DNA of 64,000 nt from the NCBI RefSeq assembly GCF_030315745.1, contig NZ_JASXSH010000004.1:62001-126000 (forward strand). Direction: 5' to 3'. The notes below the pieces were generated by a model, which saw nothing but the letters and a program-made list of their open reading frames with translations, was not told where the DNA came from and searched no databases. Made by a program: the position numbers and the translations under genes. Shown in pieces: positions 33,934 to 42,213 of the stretch. The first letter of the stretch is position 1, and each line of letters starts with the position of its first letter. Source of the DNA: Gordonia heveisoli (lineage in GTDB: Bacteria; Actinomycetota; Actinomycetes; Mycobacteriales; Mycobacteriaceae).

Positions 33934-34874
33934 TTCGCAATGTACTGACACGACCATTCGCCGCAATCGCACGCGTACCGACTCGTCTACGCCACTATCT
34001 GACCGCGCTCGTCGTCACCCCGAACGGCCGTCCACGTCCGGCCGGGGCGGTGATCTTCGTCTGTCTGGCAGTGACCTTCCTGGTGGTGTGCACCTCGCTC
34101 GACGCCGCGGCGCGCGGACGCGAACAGTCCGACGACTTCACCCGGTTACGCTCCGACCTCGGGCTGGTCGCCTCCGACGACTTCAGCGGACCGGCCGGCC
34201 ACCTACCGTCGGGCACCATGTGGAACATCCGTACCGGGGGTGGCGGCTGGGGTAACGACGAACAGCAGATCTACACCGCCGCAACGGATAACATCGCCAC
34301 CGACGGTCGCGGCAATCTGGTGATCACGGCCCGCCGCAGCGGCTCCACGATCACCTCGGCCCGGATCGACACCCTCGGAAAGCTGGACGCGTCGACCGGC
34401 CTGATCGCCGTGCGTGCCAAGCTGCCACAGGGGGCCGGGCTACACCCGGGGATCTGGATGCTCGGCTCGTCGATCGACGTCGTCGGCTATCCCGAGGCCG
34501 GTGAGATCGACCTGTTCGAACAGGTCAACAACCATGCGTCGGCGACTGTGGGCGCTCTCGGCCCGCGCACCGACCTCGGGATCAAGACACCGTGGAAAGT
34601 CCAGGTGCAGCCACCCACCGAAACCCTCGCCGACCCCGACGGATTCCACACCTACTGGGTCAACCGCTCACCTGGGCGGATCGAATTCGGGATCGACGGC
34701 AAGAGGGTGATGACGTTGACGCCCAAGGACCTTCCGCGCTCCTCGGTGTGGGTCTTCGACGACCCGTTCTTCGTGGTGCTCAACCTCGCGGCCGGCGGTG
34801 AATGGCCGGGTCCGCTGGACCCGTCGTCGCTGCCGGCGTCGATGCTCGTCGACTGGGTGCGGGTGTACGCATGA
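33930..34874 (+). CDS. Membrane-anchored glycoside hydrolase family 16 enzyme
   Basis: A 314-residue protein with a basic cytoplasmic N-terminus, one transmembrane helix at about 38-56 and no clear cleavage site, so probably a type II membrane protein with the GH16 domain outside. The catalytic motif GEIDLFEQ gives Glu192, Asp194, Glu197, all intact. GGGGWGNDEQQIYT and NLAAGGEWPG are shared with the secreted GH16 at 22132-22935. It overlaps the acyltransferase and esterase genes by 4 bp. It may trim, cyclise or attach the polymer at the cell surface. Confidence 0.85.
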   Translation: MIRNVLTRPFAAIARVPTRLRHYLTALVVTPNGRPRPAGAVIFVCLAVTFLVVCTSLDAAARGREQSDDFTRLRSDLGLVASDDFSGPAGHLPSGTMWNIRTGGGGWGNDEQQIYTAATDNIATDGRGNLVITARRSGSTITSARIDTLGKLDASTGLIAVRAKLPQGAGLHPGIWMLGSSIDVVGYPEAGEIDLFEQVNNHASATVGALGPRTDLGIKTPWKVQVQPPTETLADPDGFHTYWVNRSPGRIEFGIDGKRVMTLTPKDLPRSSVWVFDDPFFVVLNLAAGGEWPGPLDPSSLPASMLVDWVRVYA

Positions 34875-35683
34875 ACCGCCCGAACGCCTTAGGCACGCTG
34901 CTGATCCTGTGGTGCGCGGTCCTGTCGGCTGTCACCGCCACACTCACCGGATGTTCGGCTCCCCCGGCACCGTCGGGTCTCTCGGCCGGGATCGTCCGCG
35001 AACCACTCGGGCCCGATATGCGCGCCTACCGGCAGGAGGACCTCAAACCCGTCGCCCTGATGGTGTGGTTCCACGGGATGGACTCCGACGGCACCGAATT
35101 CGAGTTCGACCCGCGGCAGAAGCATTTCGCCGAACCTTTCCTGCGCAGCGGCTGGATCGTCGTCTCCGCATCGGCCGGTGGTAACTCCTTCGGCAACGAC
35201 GCCGCGATGGCCACCTACCGCACCCTCGTCGACAACGCCCACGCCCGCTACGGTGCCGCATTGCCGACACTGTTCGCCAGCGAGTCGATGGGGTCGGTCG
35301 CGGCGATCCGACTGGCCGCCGAACCGCGGTACGCGCCGCGGGCCGGTGTCGTCGGCGTCTCGCCGCTGACCGGCATCCCGGACACGCTACGCAGCGTCGA
35401 TTTCATCGCAGGAGCCTGGGACGGACCGGTACCTGCCCGCGCCGACCCGCTCAGCTATGCGCCGAACCGCTTCGCCCACCATAGATTTCGCTTCTACTAC
35501 TCCCCGGCGGACACGGTGGTGCCGACCGGGGCCAATGCGCGAGCCTTCGCCATCCGGGTGGGAAAGTTCGCCGACGTGGGGATCGTCGAATGCCGCGGCG
35601 ACCACGCCGACCCCACCTGCTATCAGGGCGAGGACGCACTCACCTTCGCCCGCCGGGGACTACTTCCGCCGCAGGCGGGCTGA
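34871..35683 (+). CDS. Alpha/beta-hydrolase lipoprotein (candidate glycan esterase)
   Basis: A 270-residue protein beginning with a lipoprotein signal: hydrophobic TLLILWCAVLSAVTATLTGC with lipobox LTGC and acylated Cys28. The mature part is an alpha/beta hydrolase: ALMVWFHGMDSDG near the oxyanion-hole strand, nucleophile Ser139 in ASESMGS, an Asp in YYSPADTVVP and the catalytic His in CRGDHADP. Displayed on the outer face of the membrane, it could remove or transfer acyl groups placed by the neighbouring acyltransferase. The true ATG at 34871 overlaps the GH16 stop; it is the last gene of the rightward operon. Confidence 0.8.
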   Translation: MNRPNALGTLLILWCAVLSAVTATLTGCSAPPAPSGLSAGIVREPLGPDMRAYRQEDLKPVALMVWFHGMDSDGTEFEFDPRQKHFAEPFLRSGWIVVSASAGGNSFGNDAAMATYRTLVDNAHARYGAALPTLFASESMGSVAAIRLAAEPRYAPRAGVVGVSPLTGIPDTLRSVDFIAGAWDGPVPARADPLSYAPNRFAHHRFRFYYSPADTVVPTGANARAFAIRVGKFADVGIVECRGDHADPTCYQGEDALTFARRGLLPPQAG

Positions 35684-35702
35684 CCGCGACCCGCGGTCGG
35701 CG

Positions 35703-36827
35703 TCAAACCGACCAGGCACCGGTGTCGAAGAATGCGTCGAGAACACCTCGGGCCGGGGCCAGGTCGAACTCGTTGGACGCCAGCCAGCCGTCGTCGAAAT
35801 AGGTCGTCTCGTAGCGATCACCCGAATCACAGAGCAGGGTGACCACACTGCCCGCATGACGCTGCTCGACCATCTCGGCGACCAGACCGAAGGCCGCCCA
35901 CAGGTTGGTGCCGGTGGATGCGCCGATGCGACGGCCGAGCCGCTCGCTGACCACCCGGGCGGTGGCGATCGACGCTTCGTCCGGTACCCCGACCATCCGG
36001 TCGATCACCTGGGAGACGAACGACGGTTCGACCCGCGGCCGCCCGATGCCCTCGATGCGCGATCCGGTGTCCGCGGTCAGGGTGCCGTCACCCGACTCGA
36101 ACGCGGGCAGGAACACCGAGTTCTCCGGATCGACGACGCACAGCCAGGTCGGGTGCCGCCGGTAACGCAGATACCGGCCCAGCGTCGCCGATGTGCCGCC
36201 GGTACCCGCCCCGACCACGATCCAGGTGGGCACCGGATGATCCTCCTGCGCCAGCTGCGCGAAGATCGATTCGGCGATGTTGTTGTTGCCACGCCAGTCG
36301 GTGGCCCGCTCGGCCATCGTGAACTGGTCGATGAAATGCCCGCCCAGCTCGGCTTCGAGGCGTTGCGCCTCGTCATAGACATCACCGGCGCGTTGCACGA
36401 AATGGCAGCGGCCACCCTGGCGTTCGATGAGGGCGGTCTTCGCCGGTGACGTGCTGGCCGTCATGACCGCGACGAACGGCACCCCGATGAGTTTCGCGAA
36501 GTACGCCTCGCTGACGGCGGTGGACCCCGACGACGCCTCGATCACCGTGGTGTCCGGACCGATCCACCCGTTGCAGATGGCGTAGAGAAACAGCGAGCGC
36601 GCCAGCCGATGCTTCAGGGATCCGGTCGGATGCGTGCTCTCGTCCTTGAGATAGAGATCGACTCCCCGCGCGTTCCCCGCCTCATCCGTCCAGCGAGACC
36701 AGTCCGGTAGTTCGACCCGCAGGAGATGGGTGTCGGCACTGCGCAGTCCGTCGGCCTCGATGAGCCGCACCGCATTCTCCGACCACGACCGATCGGCCCG
36801 GCGGTCGACGCTGCGCGTGGGCTTCAC
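35703..36827 (-). CDS. cds1: PLP-dependent L-cysteine desulfhydrase Cds1-like
   Basis: A 374-residue fold-type II PLP enzyme of the cysteine synthase family. Lys72 in [14 protein letters not shown] is the Schiff-base lysine. [15 protein letters not shown] and [12 protein letters not shown] bind the cofactor phosphate, and [12 protein letters not shown] is characteristic of the Rv3684 (Cds1) group that degrades cysteine to pyruvate, ammonia and H2S. About 28 residues longer than Rv3684, partly from an insertion near residue 45. The start is GTG at 36827, 3 bp after the DUF4229 stop, so the two genes form an operon. A cystathionine beta-synthase-like role is the main alternative. Confidence 0.8.
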   Translation of the reverse strand: MKPTRSVDRRADRSWSENAVRLIEADGLRSADTHLLRVELPDWSRWTDEAGNARGVDLYLKDESTHPTGSLKHRLARSLFLYAICNGWIGPDTTVIEASSGSTAVSEAYFAKLIGVPFVAVMTASTSPAKTALIERQGGRCHFVQRAGDVYDEAQRLEAELGGHFIDQFTMAERATDWRGNNNIAESIFAQLAQEDHPVPTWIVVGAGTGGTSATLGRYLRYRRHPTWLCVVDPENSVFLPAFESGDGTLTADTGSRIEGIGRPRVEPSFVSQVIDRMVGVPDEASIATARVVSERLGRRIGASTGTNLWAAFGLVAEMVEQRHAGSVVTLLCDSGDRYETTYFDDGWLASNEFDLAPARGVLDAFFDTGAWSV

Positions 36828-36830
36828 GCG

Positions 36831-37160
36831 CTACTTCTGTCCGCGCAGCCGCGCCTGCAGGTCTCCCTGGCGGGCCCGCCGTTCACCTTCGACGGCGGCG
36901 ATCTGCCGGTTCACCCGCAACCGGAGCGGCTTGAAGGCGACCATGCCCAACGGGAGGGCGATCAGCACACCGAAGACGGCGGCCACGAACAGCGGGACGT
37001 CGACGTCGACGAGCCTGCCGACCCCCATGATGATCGCCGCGACGACCACGACGAGGGCGAGGCGTGCCGCGGTGTAGGCCGCGATCGCCAACAGCAGGGG
37101 GCCGGTACCCACCCGCTCGGTACTGTCTGTCGGACGGCTCTGTTCCTGCTCGGCACTCAC
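36831..37160 (-). CDS. DUF4229 membrane protein
   Basis: A 109-residue protein with two adjacent transmembrane helices (GPLLLAIAAYTAARLALVVV and PLFVAAVFGVLIALPLGMVA) and a basic cytoplasmic tail (LRLRVNRQIAAVEGERR), the layout of DUF4229. Function is unknown. The frame is open upstream to 37514, but the GTG at 37160 gives the family N-terminus. It is divergent from bldC and followed by the Cds1-like gene. The same small protein accompanies the ccs/resB region in several mycolate actinobacteria. Confidence 0.72.
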   Translation of the reverse strand: MSAEQEQSRPTDSTERVGTGPLLLAIAAYTAARLALVVVVAAIIMGVGRLVDVDVPLFVAAVFGVLIALPLGMVAFKPLRLRVNRQIAAVEGERRARQGDLQARLRGQK

Positions 37161-37250
37161 GTCTGCCAGCCTACTGCCCGGCGCGACCCGACAACCATCG
37201 GCCGCGAATGATGGTCGATTCTGCGCATTCGTCCGCTTTGCCTGTTCTTT

Positions 37251-37301
37251 ACCTTCTGCTGAAGGTTCGAGTACCCGAGGGTGCGGCGTGTATTCATGAA
37301 T
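37251..37301. promoter_or_regulatory. Two palindromes in the bldC upstream region
   Basis: ACCTTC-TGCT-GAAGGT (37251-37266) is a 6-bp-armed inverted repeat, and ATTCATGAAT (37292-37301) a perfect 10-bp palindrome 58 bp before the bldC start. Both sit in a locally AT-richer stretch of the 199-bp gap between DUF4229 and bldC. They are candidate regulator sites; no promoter hexamers were clear. Confidence 0.4.
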
Positions 37302-37359
37302 CACTCGATCCATGTCTTGCCCATTCCACCAGGAGCGGGCTGCAGTGAGAGGAAACGCC

Positions 37360-37587
37360 GTGACCACTATTGAGACCGCAACGTCGCCGGCATCGTTCAT
37401 CACCCCCGGGATGGCCAGCCAGCACACGCTGACCCCCGGACAGGTCGCCGCCATGTTCAATGTGAACCCCAAGACGGTCGCCCGCTGGGCCAGCTCCGGC
37501 ATCCTCGGCTCCATCCGGACGCCGGGCGGTCACCGCCGCTTCCGCGAGGAGGACGTCGTCGCCCTCCTCAATCACCGCACCAACTGA
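37360..37587 (+). CDS. bldC: BldC-type MerR-fold transcriptional regulator
   Basis: A 75-residue DNA-binding protein. After a short disordered start, TPGQVAAMFNVNPKTVARWA forms the winged-helix HTH, and GSIRTPGGHRRFREEDVVALL the wing and final helix, nearly as in Streptomyces BldC. BldC binds AT-rich direct repeats cooperatively and controls the onset of development; in non-sporulating relatives its targets are less known. The GTG at 37360 is preceded by GAGAGG and gives the normal N-terminus; an upstream in-frame ATG at 37312 is rejected. It is a single gene with its own control region. Confidence 0.88.
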   Translation: MTTIETATSPASFITPGMASQHTLTPGQVAAMFNVNPKTVARWASSGILGSIRTPGGHRRFREEDVVALLNHRTN

Positions 37588-37653
37588 TCGACCGGCGCCC
37601 CACGCCCACACCTTCGACCAGCCACTCACGTACGCTGGTGTCCGGAGGTTGCC

Positions 37654-37872
37654 ATGACGTATCTGCTCGCCGCTATCGGTGTCATCGCCGTCACATTCTT
37701 GCTGTGGCGTGCCTTCGGCCCGCAGCACGACTCGTCGTCGGCGTCCCCATCACGCAACAGCCGTAATCGAGGCCCGTCCGGACCGGTCGGCCCCGACGAC
37801 GATCCGGATTTTCTGCGGGATCTCGACAATCGCACCCGCGGCCCCAACGGCACCGATTCCGACGAATCCTGA
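37654..37872 (+). CDS. Small single-span membrane protein
   Basis: A 72-residue protein: a single N-terminal hydrophobic helix (TYLLAAIGVIAVTFLLWRAF) followed by a hydrophilic, Ser/Asp/Pro-rich cytoplasmic or external tail with no recognised domain. The ATG follows GGAGG closely. It stands alone between bldC and the XRE gene with a hairpin just beyond its stop. Function is unknown. Confidence 0.6.
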   Translation: MTYLLAAIGVIAVTFLLWRAFGPQHDSSSASPSRNSRNRGPSGPVGPDDDPDFLRDLDNRTRGPNGTDSDES

Positions 37873-37884
37873 CACCGATTTCCC

Positions 37885-37903
37885 TCCCCATTGTTGTTGG
37901 GGA
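37885..37903 (+). terminator. Hairpin after the small membrane protein gene
   Basis: TCCCCA (37885-37890) pairs with TGGGGA (37898-37903) around a 7-nt TTGTTGT loop, 13 bp beyond the stop codon. The following TATTCGGG offers no strong T-tract. Confidence 0.45.
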
Positions 37904-38021
37904 TATTCGGGTTTCGATCGCGCCCCGTTCTCAAATCATTCCGCACGGTCCGCAGAAGTGACTCGCCAGTAATATCTGCACAATGTCCACTTTCGCCGAA
38001 TGCGTTGCGGAACACCCCATT

Positions 38022-38062
38022 TGGGTCAAGTGACCCAGAAGCCAGCGTACCCCTACGTAGGG
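38022..38062. promoter_or_regulatory. Two palindromes upstream of the XRE regulator gene
   Basis: TGGGTCA-ag-TGACCCA (38022-38037) is a 7-bp-armed inverted repeat, and CCCTACGTAGGG (38051-38062) a perfect 12-bp palindrome touching a TAATGT -10-like hexamer at 38063-38068. The rest of the 218-bp gap after 37872 holds only the hairpin at 37885-37903. Operators, perhaps for the XRE protein itself, are likely. Confidence 0.5.
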
Positions 38063-38090
38063 TAATGTTCGGGCGATATCCGATCAGGGG

Positions 38091-38582
38091 GTGCACGGAT
38101 TGAATCCGGGACGAGTGGGACGTAAGGCCGAAGACGATCTCACCTTCGCCGACAAATTGGGTGACCTCTTCGAGCACACCCGAGATGAGAACGGTGTTCG
38201 CTACACGGGAAAGAAGATCGCCGAGAAGGCCAACGCCCTCGGCTATTCGCTCTCCGACGCCTATATTTCGCAGCTCCGCACCGGCAAGGCGCGGACACCG
38301 TCATTCCGCACGGTCGAGGCCATCGCCCGCGCATTCGACGTCAGCGTCACATACTTCCTGTCCAATCCCGACGAGGATCTCGAACGCGTCCGCCAGCAAC
38401 AGGAGTACGTCGATCTGCTGGCGGTCACCGGCACACATCTGTCCGGCGTCGACCTCAGCGCACTGTGCCCGGACACCATCGACGTGCTGATCGACCTGCT
38501 CAAGGTCGTCAAGACGCAGCTGATCACGGCTGAGCGTCAGGCCGCCCCGTCGGGTGTCTCGACAACGCGACCCGAGGCCTGA
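38091..38582 (+). CDS. XRE-family regulator (EspR-like)
   Basis: A protein of about 160 residues. LTFADKLGDLFEHTR is followed by an HTH, KKIAEKANALGYSLSDAYISQLRTGKARTP, and a C-terminal helical region (CPDTIDVLIDLLKVVKT) like the dimerisation part of mycobacterial EspR, a nucleoid-associated regulator of ESX-1 and cell-wall genes. No ESX genes are in this window. The start is uncertain: GTG at 38091 lies too close to the purine-rich AGGGG, whereas the in-frame TTG at 38100 is 8 bp from it; GTG 38115 is also possible. It is convergent with ccsB. Confidence 0.75.
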   Translation: MHGLNPGRVGRKAEDDLTFADKLGDLFEHTRDENGVRYTGKKIAEKANALGYSLSDAYISQLRTGKARTPSFRTVEAIARAFDVSVTYFLSNPDEDLERVRQQQEYVDLLAVTGTHLSGVDLSALCPDTIDVLIDLLKVVKTQLITAERQAAPSGVSTTRPEA

Positions 38583-38598
38583 GGGCAGGAGTGCGTGT

Positions 38599-39609
38599 CT
38601 ACAGGCCCGCGTAGGAATGCAGGCCGGACACCACCAGATTGATGATGAACAGGTTGAACAGCAGCGCCACGAATCCGGCGACGTTGATCCAGACCGCGGC
38701 CACGTTGCGCCAGCCCGCGGTGGCACGGGCGTGCAGGTAGGCCGCGTAGATCACCCACGCGATGAAGGACACGGTCTCCTTGGGATCCCAGCCCCAGAAC
38801 CGGCCCCAGGCCGCTTCCGCCCAGATGGCACCGCAGATGACGCCCAGACCGAACAGCGGGAAACCGAACACCACGCATTTGTAGGCGAGCCGGTCCAGCG
38901 ACTGGGCGGTCGGGATGTGCGCGACGATCCGGCGCAGTGCGGCACCGACCCCACCCTCGGACTCGACCGCGGCATCGTCGGCGGGAGTCCCCCAACGCAT
39001 CTTGACGAGGTAGAGGACGCTCGCCACACCAGACACCAACAGCACACCCGAACTGATCGAGATGATCGAGACGTGAATGGCCAGCCAGTACGACTTCAGT
39101 GCGGGCACCACCGGCGCGGCCTGCGTATACAGCCACCGGCCGGCGATGAACATCAGCAGGGTCGCGGGCAGGAGCACGAAGGACAGCAGTGGCCGGTGCT
39201 CGGGCTTGCGCAGCACCACCAGGCCGGCGAGTACACACGCCGCGCAGGTGAGCGAGATGAACTCGTACATGTTGCCCCAGGGCGCCCGCTCGGTGGCCAG
39301 CCCGCGGGTGATGATCGACGCGACATGCGCCAGGAAACCGACGATGACGACCGGGTAGGCCATCCCGCCGAGCTTCTCACCGAGGCCCCGGCGCTGCGGG
39401 CCGGACACCCGACCCGGGGTGCGAACAGCCTCGGCGGTGGTGGTCGACGCGCCGCCGACGGCCGCACCGACGAGCTCCCGGCTCTCCATCCGCCGGGTGC
39501 GCACGGCGGCCAGCGACCAGAGGAACAGGACCATCGCCAGCACATAGACGGTGATCGCCGTTCCGAACAACAGGTCGGAATACCGTGCCAGCGTCTCGTC
39601 GACGTTCAT
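38599..39609 (-). CDS. ccsB: Cytochrome c maturation protein CcsB/CcsA (ResC)
   Basis: A 336-residue polytopic membrane protein of the System II heme handling and export module. The tryptophan-rich WWD-type signature WGRFWGWDPKE is intact, and conserved histidines lie in IHVSIISIS and in FLAHVASI. About eight transmembrane helices are visible. Together with ResB it forms the heme channel and cytochrome c heme lyase. It corresponds to Rv0529. It is last in the ccsX-ccdA-resB-ccsB gene string and separated from resB by 64 bp. The XRE gene converges on it with 16 bp between. Confidence 0.93.
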   Translation of the reverse strand: MNVDETLARYSDLLFGTAITVYVLAMVLFLWSLAAVRTRRMESRELVGAAVGGASTTTAEAVRTPGRVSGPQRRGLGEKLGGMAYPVVIVGFLAHVASIITRGLATERAPWGNMYEFISLTCAACVLAGLVVLRKPEHRPLLSFVLLPATLLMFIAGRWLYTQAAPVVPALKSYWLAIHVSIISISSGVLLVSGVASVLYLVKMRWGTPADDAAVESEGGVGAALRRIVAHIPTAQSLDRLAYKCVVFGFPLFGLGVICGAIWAEAAWGRFWGWDPKETVSFIAWVIYAAYLHARATAGWRNVAAVWINVAGFVALLFNLFIINLVVSGLHSYAGL

Positions 39610-39673
39610 CGAAATGTCCTCTCCTGGCTGTTCTCGCCTACGAACAGCCGGTTACCACGCGGTGTGGATCTCG

Positions 39674-41392
39674 CTAGAGCCGACCGCGGCGCGGTCGCTT
39701 TCCGGTGTCGTCGGAGCCATCGACCGCCAGCAACGCGGCAACCTGCTCGTCGAACCCTTCGCCCCAGCCGGCCTGATCCGTACGGGCCAGCCCGGCAACT
39801 TCTACTACAGTACGTCGTTTGTCGGCGTCCGTACCCGCTGCACCGGCGGCAGCCGACGACGCGACGGGCACCAGCCGCGCCCAGATCCGCCGCCGGCGCA
39901 CGAGCAGGGACACCAGCAGCCCACCGAGCATCGTGATCGCCGAGACCAGCACCCAGGTCTGCGCCGGGTCATGCGACACCTGCACCGACACCCAACGCTG
40001 ATACCCGTCGAAGCGGACGGTCACCCCGTCACCGAGATCGTGGGTCTGCCCGACCGTCAGATTCACCCGGGCCACCTGCCGCAACCGGTTCTGCTCGATG
40101 AGCTGACGGTCCAGCGAGTAGGCGTTCTGCGGCTTACCGGTGTCGAGGCCGGTGTCGCCGCGGTAGATGTCGATCGCCACGAACGGATTGTCGGGGGTCG
40201 CCGAGGCCGACGTCAGCAGTGATCCGTGGAAGCGGCCGTCGGGTGCGAACAGGCCCTGCAGCGCGATCTGGTTCTTGCGGCGCACATCCTCGTCGGGGTA
40301 CAGCCCGGCCGGGGTGTCGAAACGCGCGGCCCCCGACGACAGCATGGTCGCCGTCTCCTCCGGGATGAACGGCACGGTCTGGGTACGGGTCTTGCCGTTG
40401 GGGAAGGTCACCGTGAACGTCGGCGCGAAACCGTTGCCGAGCACGTAGACGCGGTCACCGGCGATCCGTAGCGGCTCGTTGACCTTGACCGAGGTGATCT
40501 TCCAGTCCCGCGGGTCACCGGCCCGCGGTCCCTCGACGTAGCGGACGGTGGCGTCGTACATATCCGGCTGCCCGCTCGGCAGGAAGGTCGCCGAGAAATT
40601 GTCGATCCGGATGCAGAACGGTGACAGGTCGGTGCCGTCGACGAGACTGCCCGCCCGGAACGAGTCGTAGACCGCGGTCGAGTTGTTGCACAGTCCCTGC
40701 CGGCCGTCGGCGACCAGCGTGCGGGTGCCCTCGTAGCCGTAGAGCTTGCCGACCGCGATCGCCACCAGCAGTGCCAGCAACGCGAAATGGAAGACGAGGT
40801 TGCCGAACTCGCGCAGGTACCCCTTCTCCGCGGAGACCTCGACGACCCCGTCCGGATACTTATCACTCGCCGGATGCACCACGACCTGGCGACGCCAGCC
40901 GCGCAGCCGCCCGTTGATGCGTTCGGCGACCTCGTCGGGGGAACCCTCGACGGTCTCGGACACGTGGCGCGGCAGGCGTGCAAGATTGCGCGGCGCGGCC
41001 ACCGGCTTAGCACGCAGGCTGTGGAAATGCTCGATCATCCGCGGGGTCAGGCAACCGACCAGCGACACGAACAGCAGGACGTAGATCGCGGTGAACCAGG
41101 TGCTGCCGAAGACGTCGAACATCTGCAGCCGGTCCATCAGCGTCCCGACGGCACCGTGATCGTCGATGTACTGCGCGGTCTTCTGCTCGTTGAGGTCGCG
41201 CTGCGGCAGCAGGGCACCCGGGATCGCGGCCAGCGCCAGCAGGAACAGCAGCATCAGCGCCGTGCGCATCGAGGTCAGCGACCGCCACAGGTTGCGCACC
41301 GGCCACCACAGTCGCCGCAGCGCCCAATGCGGCCGGCGCGGACCCGACGGCGGCGTCGGGGTCTGCGGATCGTCGGTCAGGGTGTCGGTCAT
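39674..41392 (-). CDS. resB: Cytochrome c biogenesis protein ResB
   Basis: A 572-residue protein with three N-terminal transmembrane helices, a large extracytoplasmic domain and one C-terminal helix (LVSAITMLGGLLVSLLVRRR). Family motifs are SMRTALMLLFLLALAAIPG, the VSLVGCLTPRMIEH segment, FGNLVFHFALLALLVAIA and the conserved KVNEPLRIAG near the C-terminus. With CcsB it delivers and ligates heme to apocytochrome c. It corresponds to Rv0528. The ATG at 41392 overlaps the ccdA stop by 4 bp; the open frame further upstream is shadow of ccdA. Confidence 0.93.
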   Translation of the reverse strand: MTDTLTDDPQTPTPPSGPRRPHWALRRLWWPVRNLWRSLTSMRTALMLLFLLALAAIPGALLPQRDLNEQKTAQYIDDHGAVGTLMDRLQMFDVFGSTWFTAIYVLLFVSLVGCLTPRMIEHFHSLRAKPVAAPRNLARLPRHVSETVEGSPDEVAERINGRLRGWRRQVVVHPASDKYPDGVVEVSAEKGYLREFGNLVFHFALLALLVAIAVGKLYGYEGTRTLVADGRQGLCNNSTAVYDSFRAGSLVDGTDLSPFCIRIDNFSATFLPSGQPDMYDATVRYVEGPRAGDPRDWKITSVKVNEPLRIAGDRVYVLGNGFAPTFTVTFPNGKTRTQTVPFIPEETATMLSSGAARFDTPAGLYPDEDVRRKNQIALQGLFAPDGRFHGSLLTSASATPDNPFVAIDIYRGDTGLDTGKPQNAYSLDRQLIEQNRLRQVARVNLTVGQTHDLGDGVTVRFDGYQRWVSVQVSHDPAQTWVLVSAITMLGGLLVSLLVRRRRIWARLVPVASSAAAGAAGTDADKRRTVVEVAGLARTDQAGWGEGFDEQVAALLAVDGSDDTGKRPRRGRL

Positions 41393-42213
41393 ATCGGGAG
41401 CTCCACATCGCTGATGAACGCCCGCTGGATCCACAGGGTGAACTCCGCCCACATGCCGGTGATCAGCGCGATGCCCACGGCGATCAGCATGACGCCACCG
41501 AAGATCTGGATGGCCCGCGAGTTGCGGCGCAGCCAGCCGAGGCTGCGCAGTGCCCACGCCGAGGAGAAGGCCAGGATGACGAACGGGATACCCAGCCCGA
41601 TGCAGTAGGCGACGATCAGGGTCACACCCTTGGCGGCGGTCATGCCGTCGGTGCCGTACGCCGTCGCGGTCACACCGACCAGCGTCGGTCCCAGACACGG
41701 CGTCCAGCCGAGCGCGAAGACACCACCGAGCAGGGGCGCACCGACGATGCTGGAGACCTTCGCGGGCGAGAAACGTACCTCACGCTGCATCATCGGGACC
41801 AGCCCGATGAACACCAGCCCCATCACGATGGTGACGACACCGCCGATGCGTTGCAGCAGATCGTTGTTGACGCGCAGCGAGGTGCTGACCCCGAAGACGG
41901 TGGCGGTCGCGGCCACGAAGACCGCGGTGAACCCAAGAACGAACAGTCCCGCGGCCAGCGCCACCCGGGATCGGCCACGTTTGGCGTCCTCGCCGACCGT
42001 CACCGCGGGAGCTTCGGCGCCGACCAGCCCGGCCAGATAGGACAGATAGCCGGGCACCAACGGCACCACACAGGGGGACGCGAAAGAGACGAGTCCGGCG
42101 AGCACGCAGGCGGCCAGCGCGAGCAGGAGCGGACCGCTGATCACGGTCTCCTGAAAGGTGTCGCCGATGGCGGCCTGGGGCTGGGCGGCGATCATCGCCA
42201 GACTGGTGGTCAT
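41389..42213 (-). CDS. ccdA: Thiol-disulfide interchange membrane protein CcdA
   Basis: A 274-residue membrane protein with six to seven helices. Cys48 in FASPCVVPLVPG and the second cysteine in GWTPCLGPTL form the redox pair that passes electrons across the membrane to CcsX, keeping apocytochrome c thiols reduced. It corresponds to Rv0527. It overlaps ccsX and resB by 4 bp each, so the three are translated together. Confidence 0.93.
   Translation of the reverse strand: MTTSLAMIAAQPQAAIGDTFQETVISGPLLLALAACVLAGLVSFASPCVVPLVPGYLSYLAGLVGAEAPAVTVGEDAKRGRSRVALAAGLFVLGFTAVFVAATATVFGVSTSLRVNNDLLQRIGGVVTIVMGLVFIGLVPMMQREVRFSPAKVSSIVGAPLLGGVFALGWTPCLGPTLVGVTATAYGTDGMTAAKGVTLIVAYCIGLGIPFVILAFSSAWALRSLGWLRRNSRAIQIFGGVMLIAVGIALITGMWAEFTLWIQRAFISDVELPI

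Noticed and set aside
18878..35683. Glycan locus as a recently acquired island with integrase or flanking repeats
   Set aside because: No integrase, transposase, tRNA or direct repeat was found at either edge, and GC content looks like the neighbours except in the short control region.
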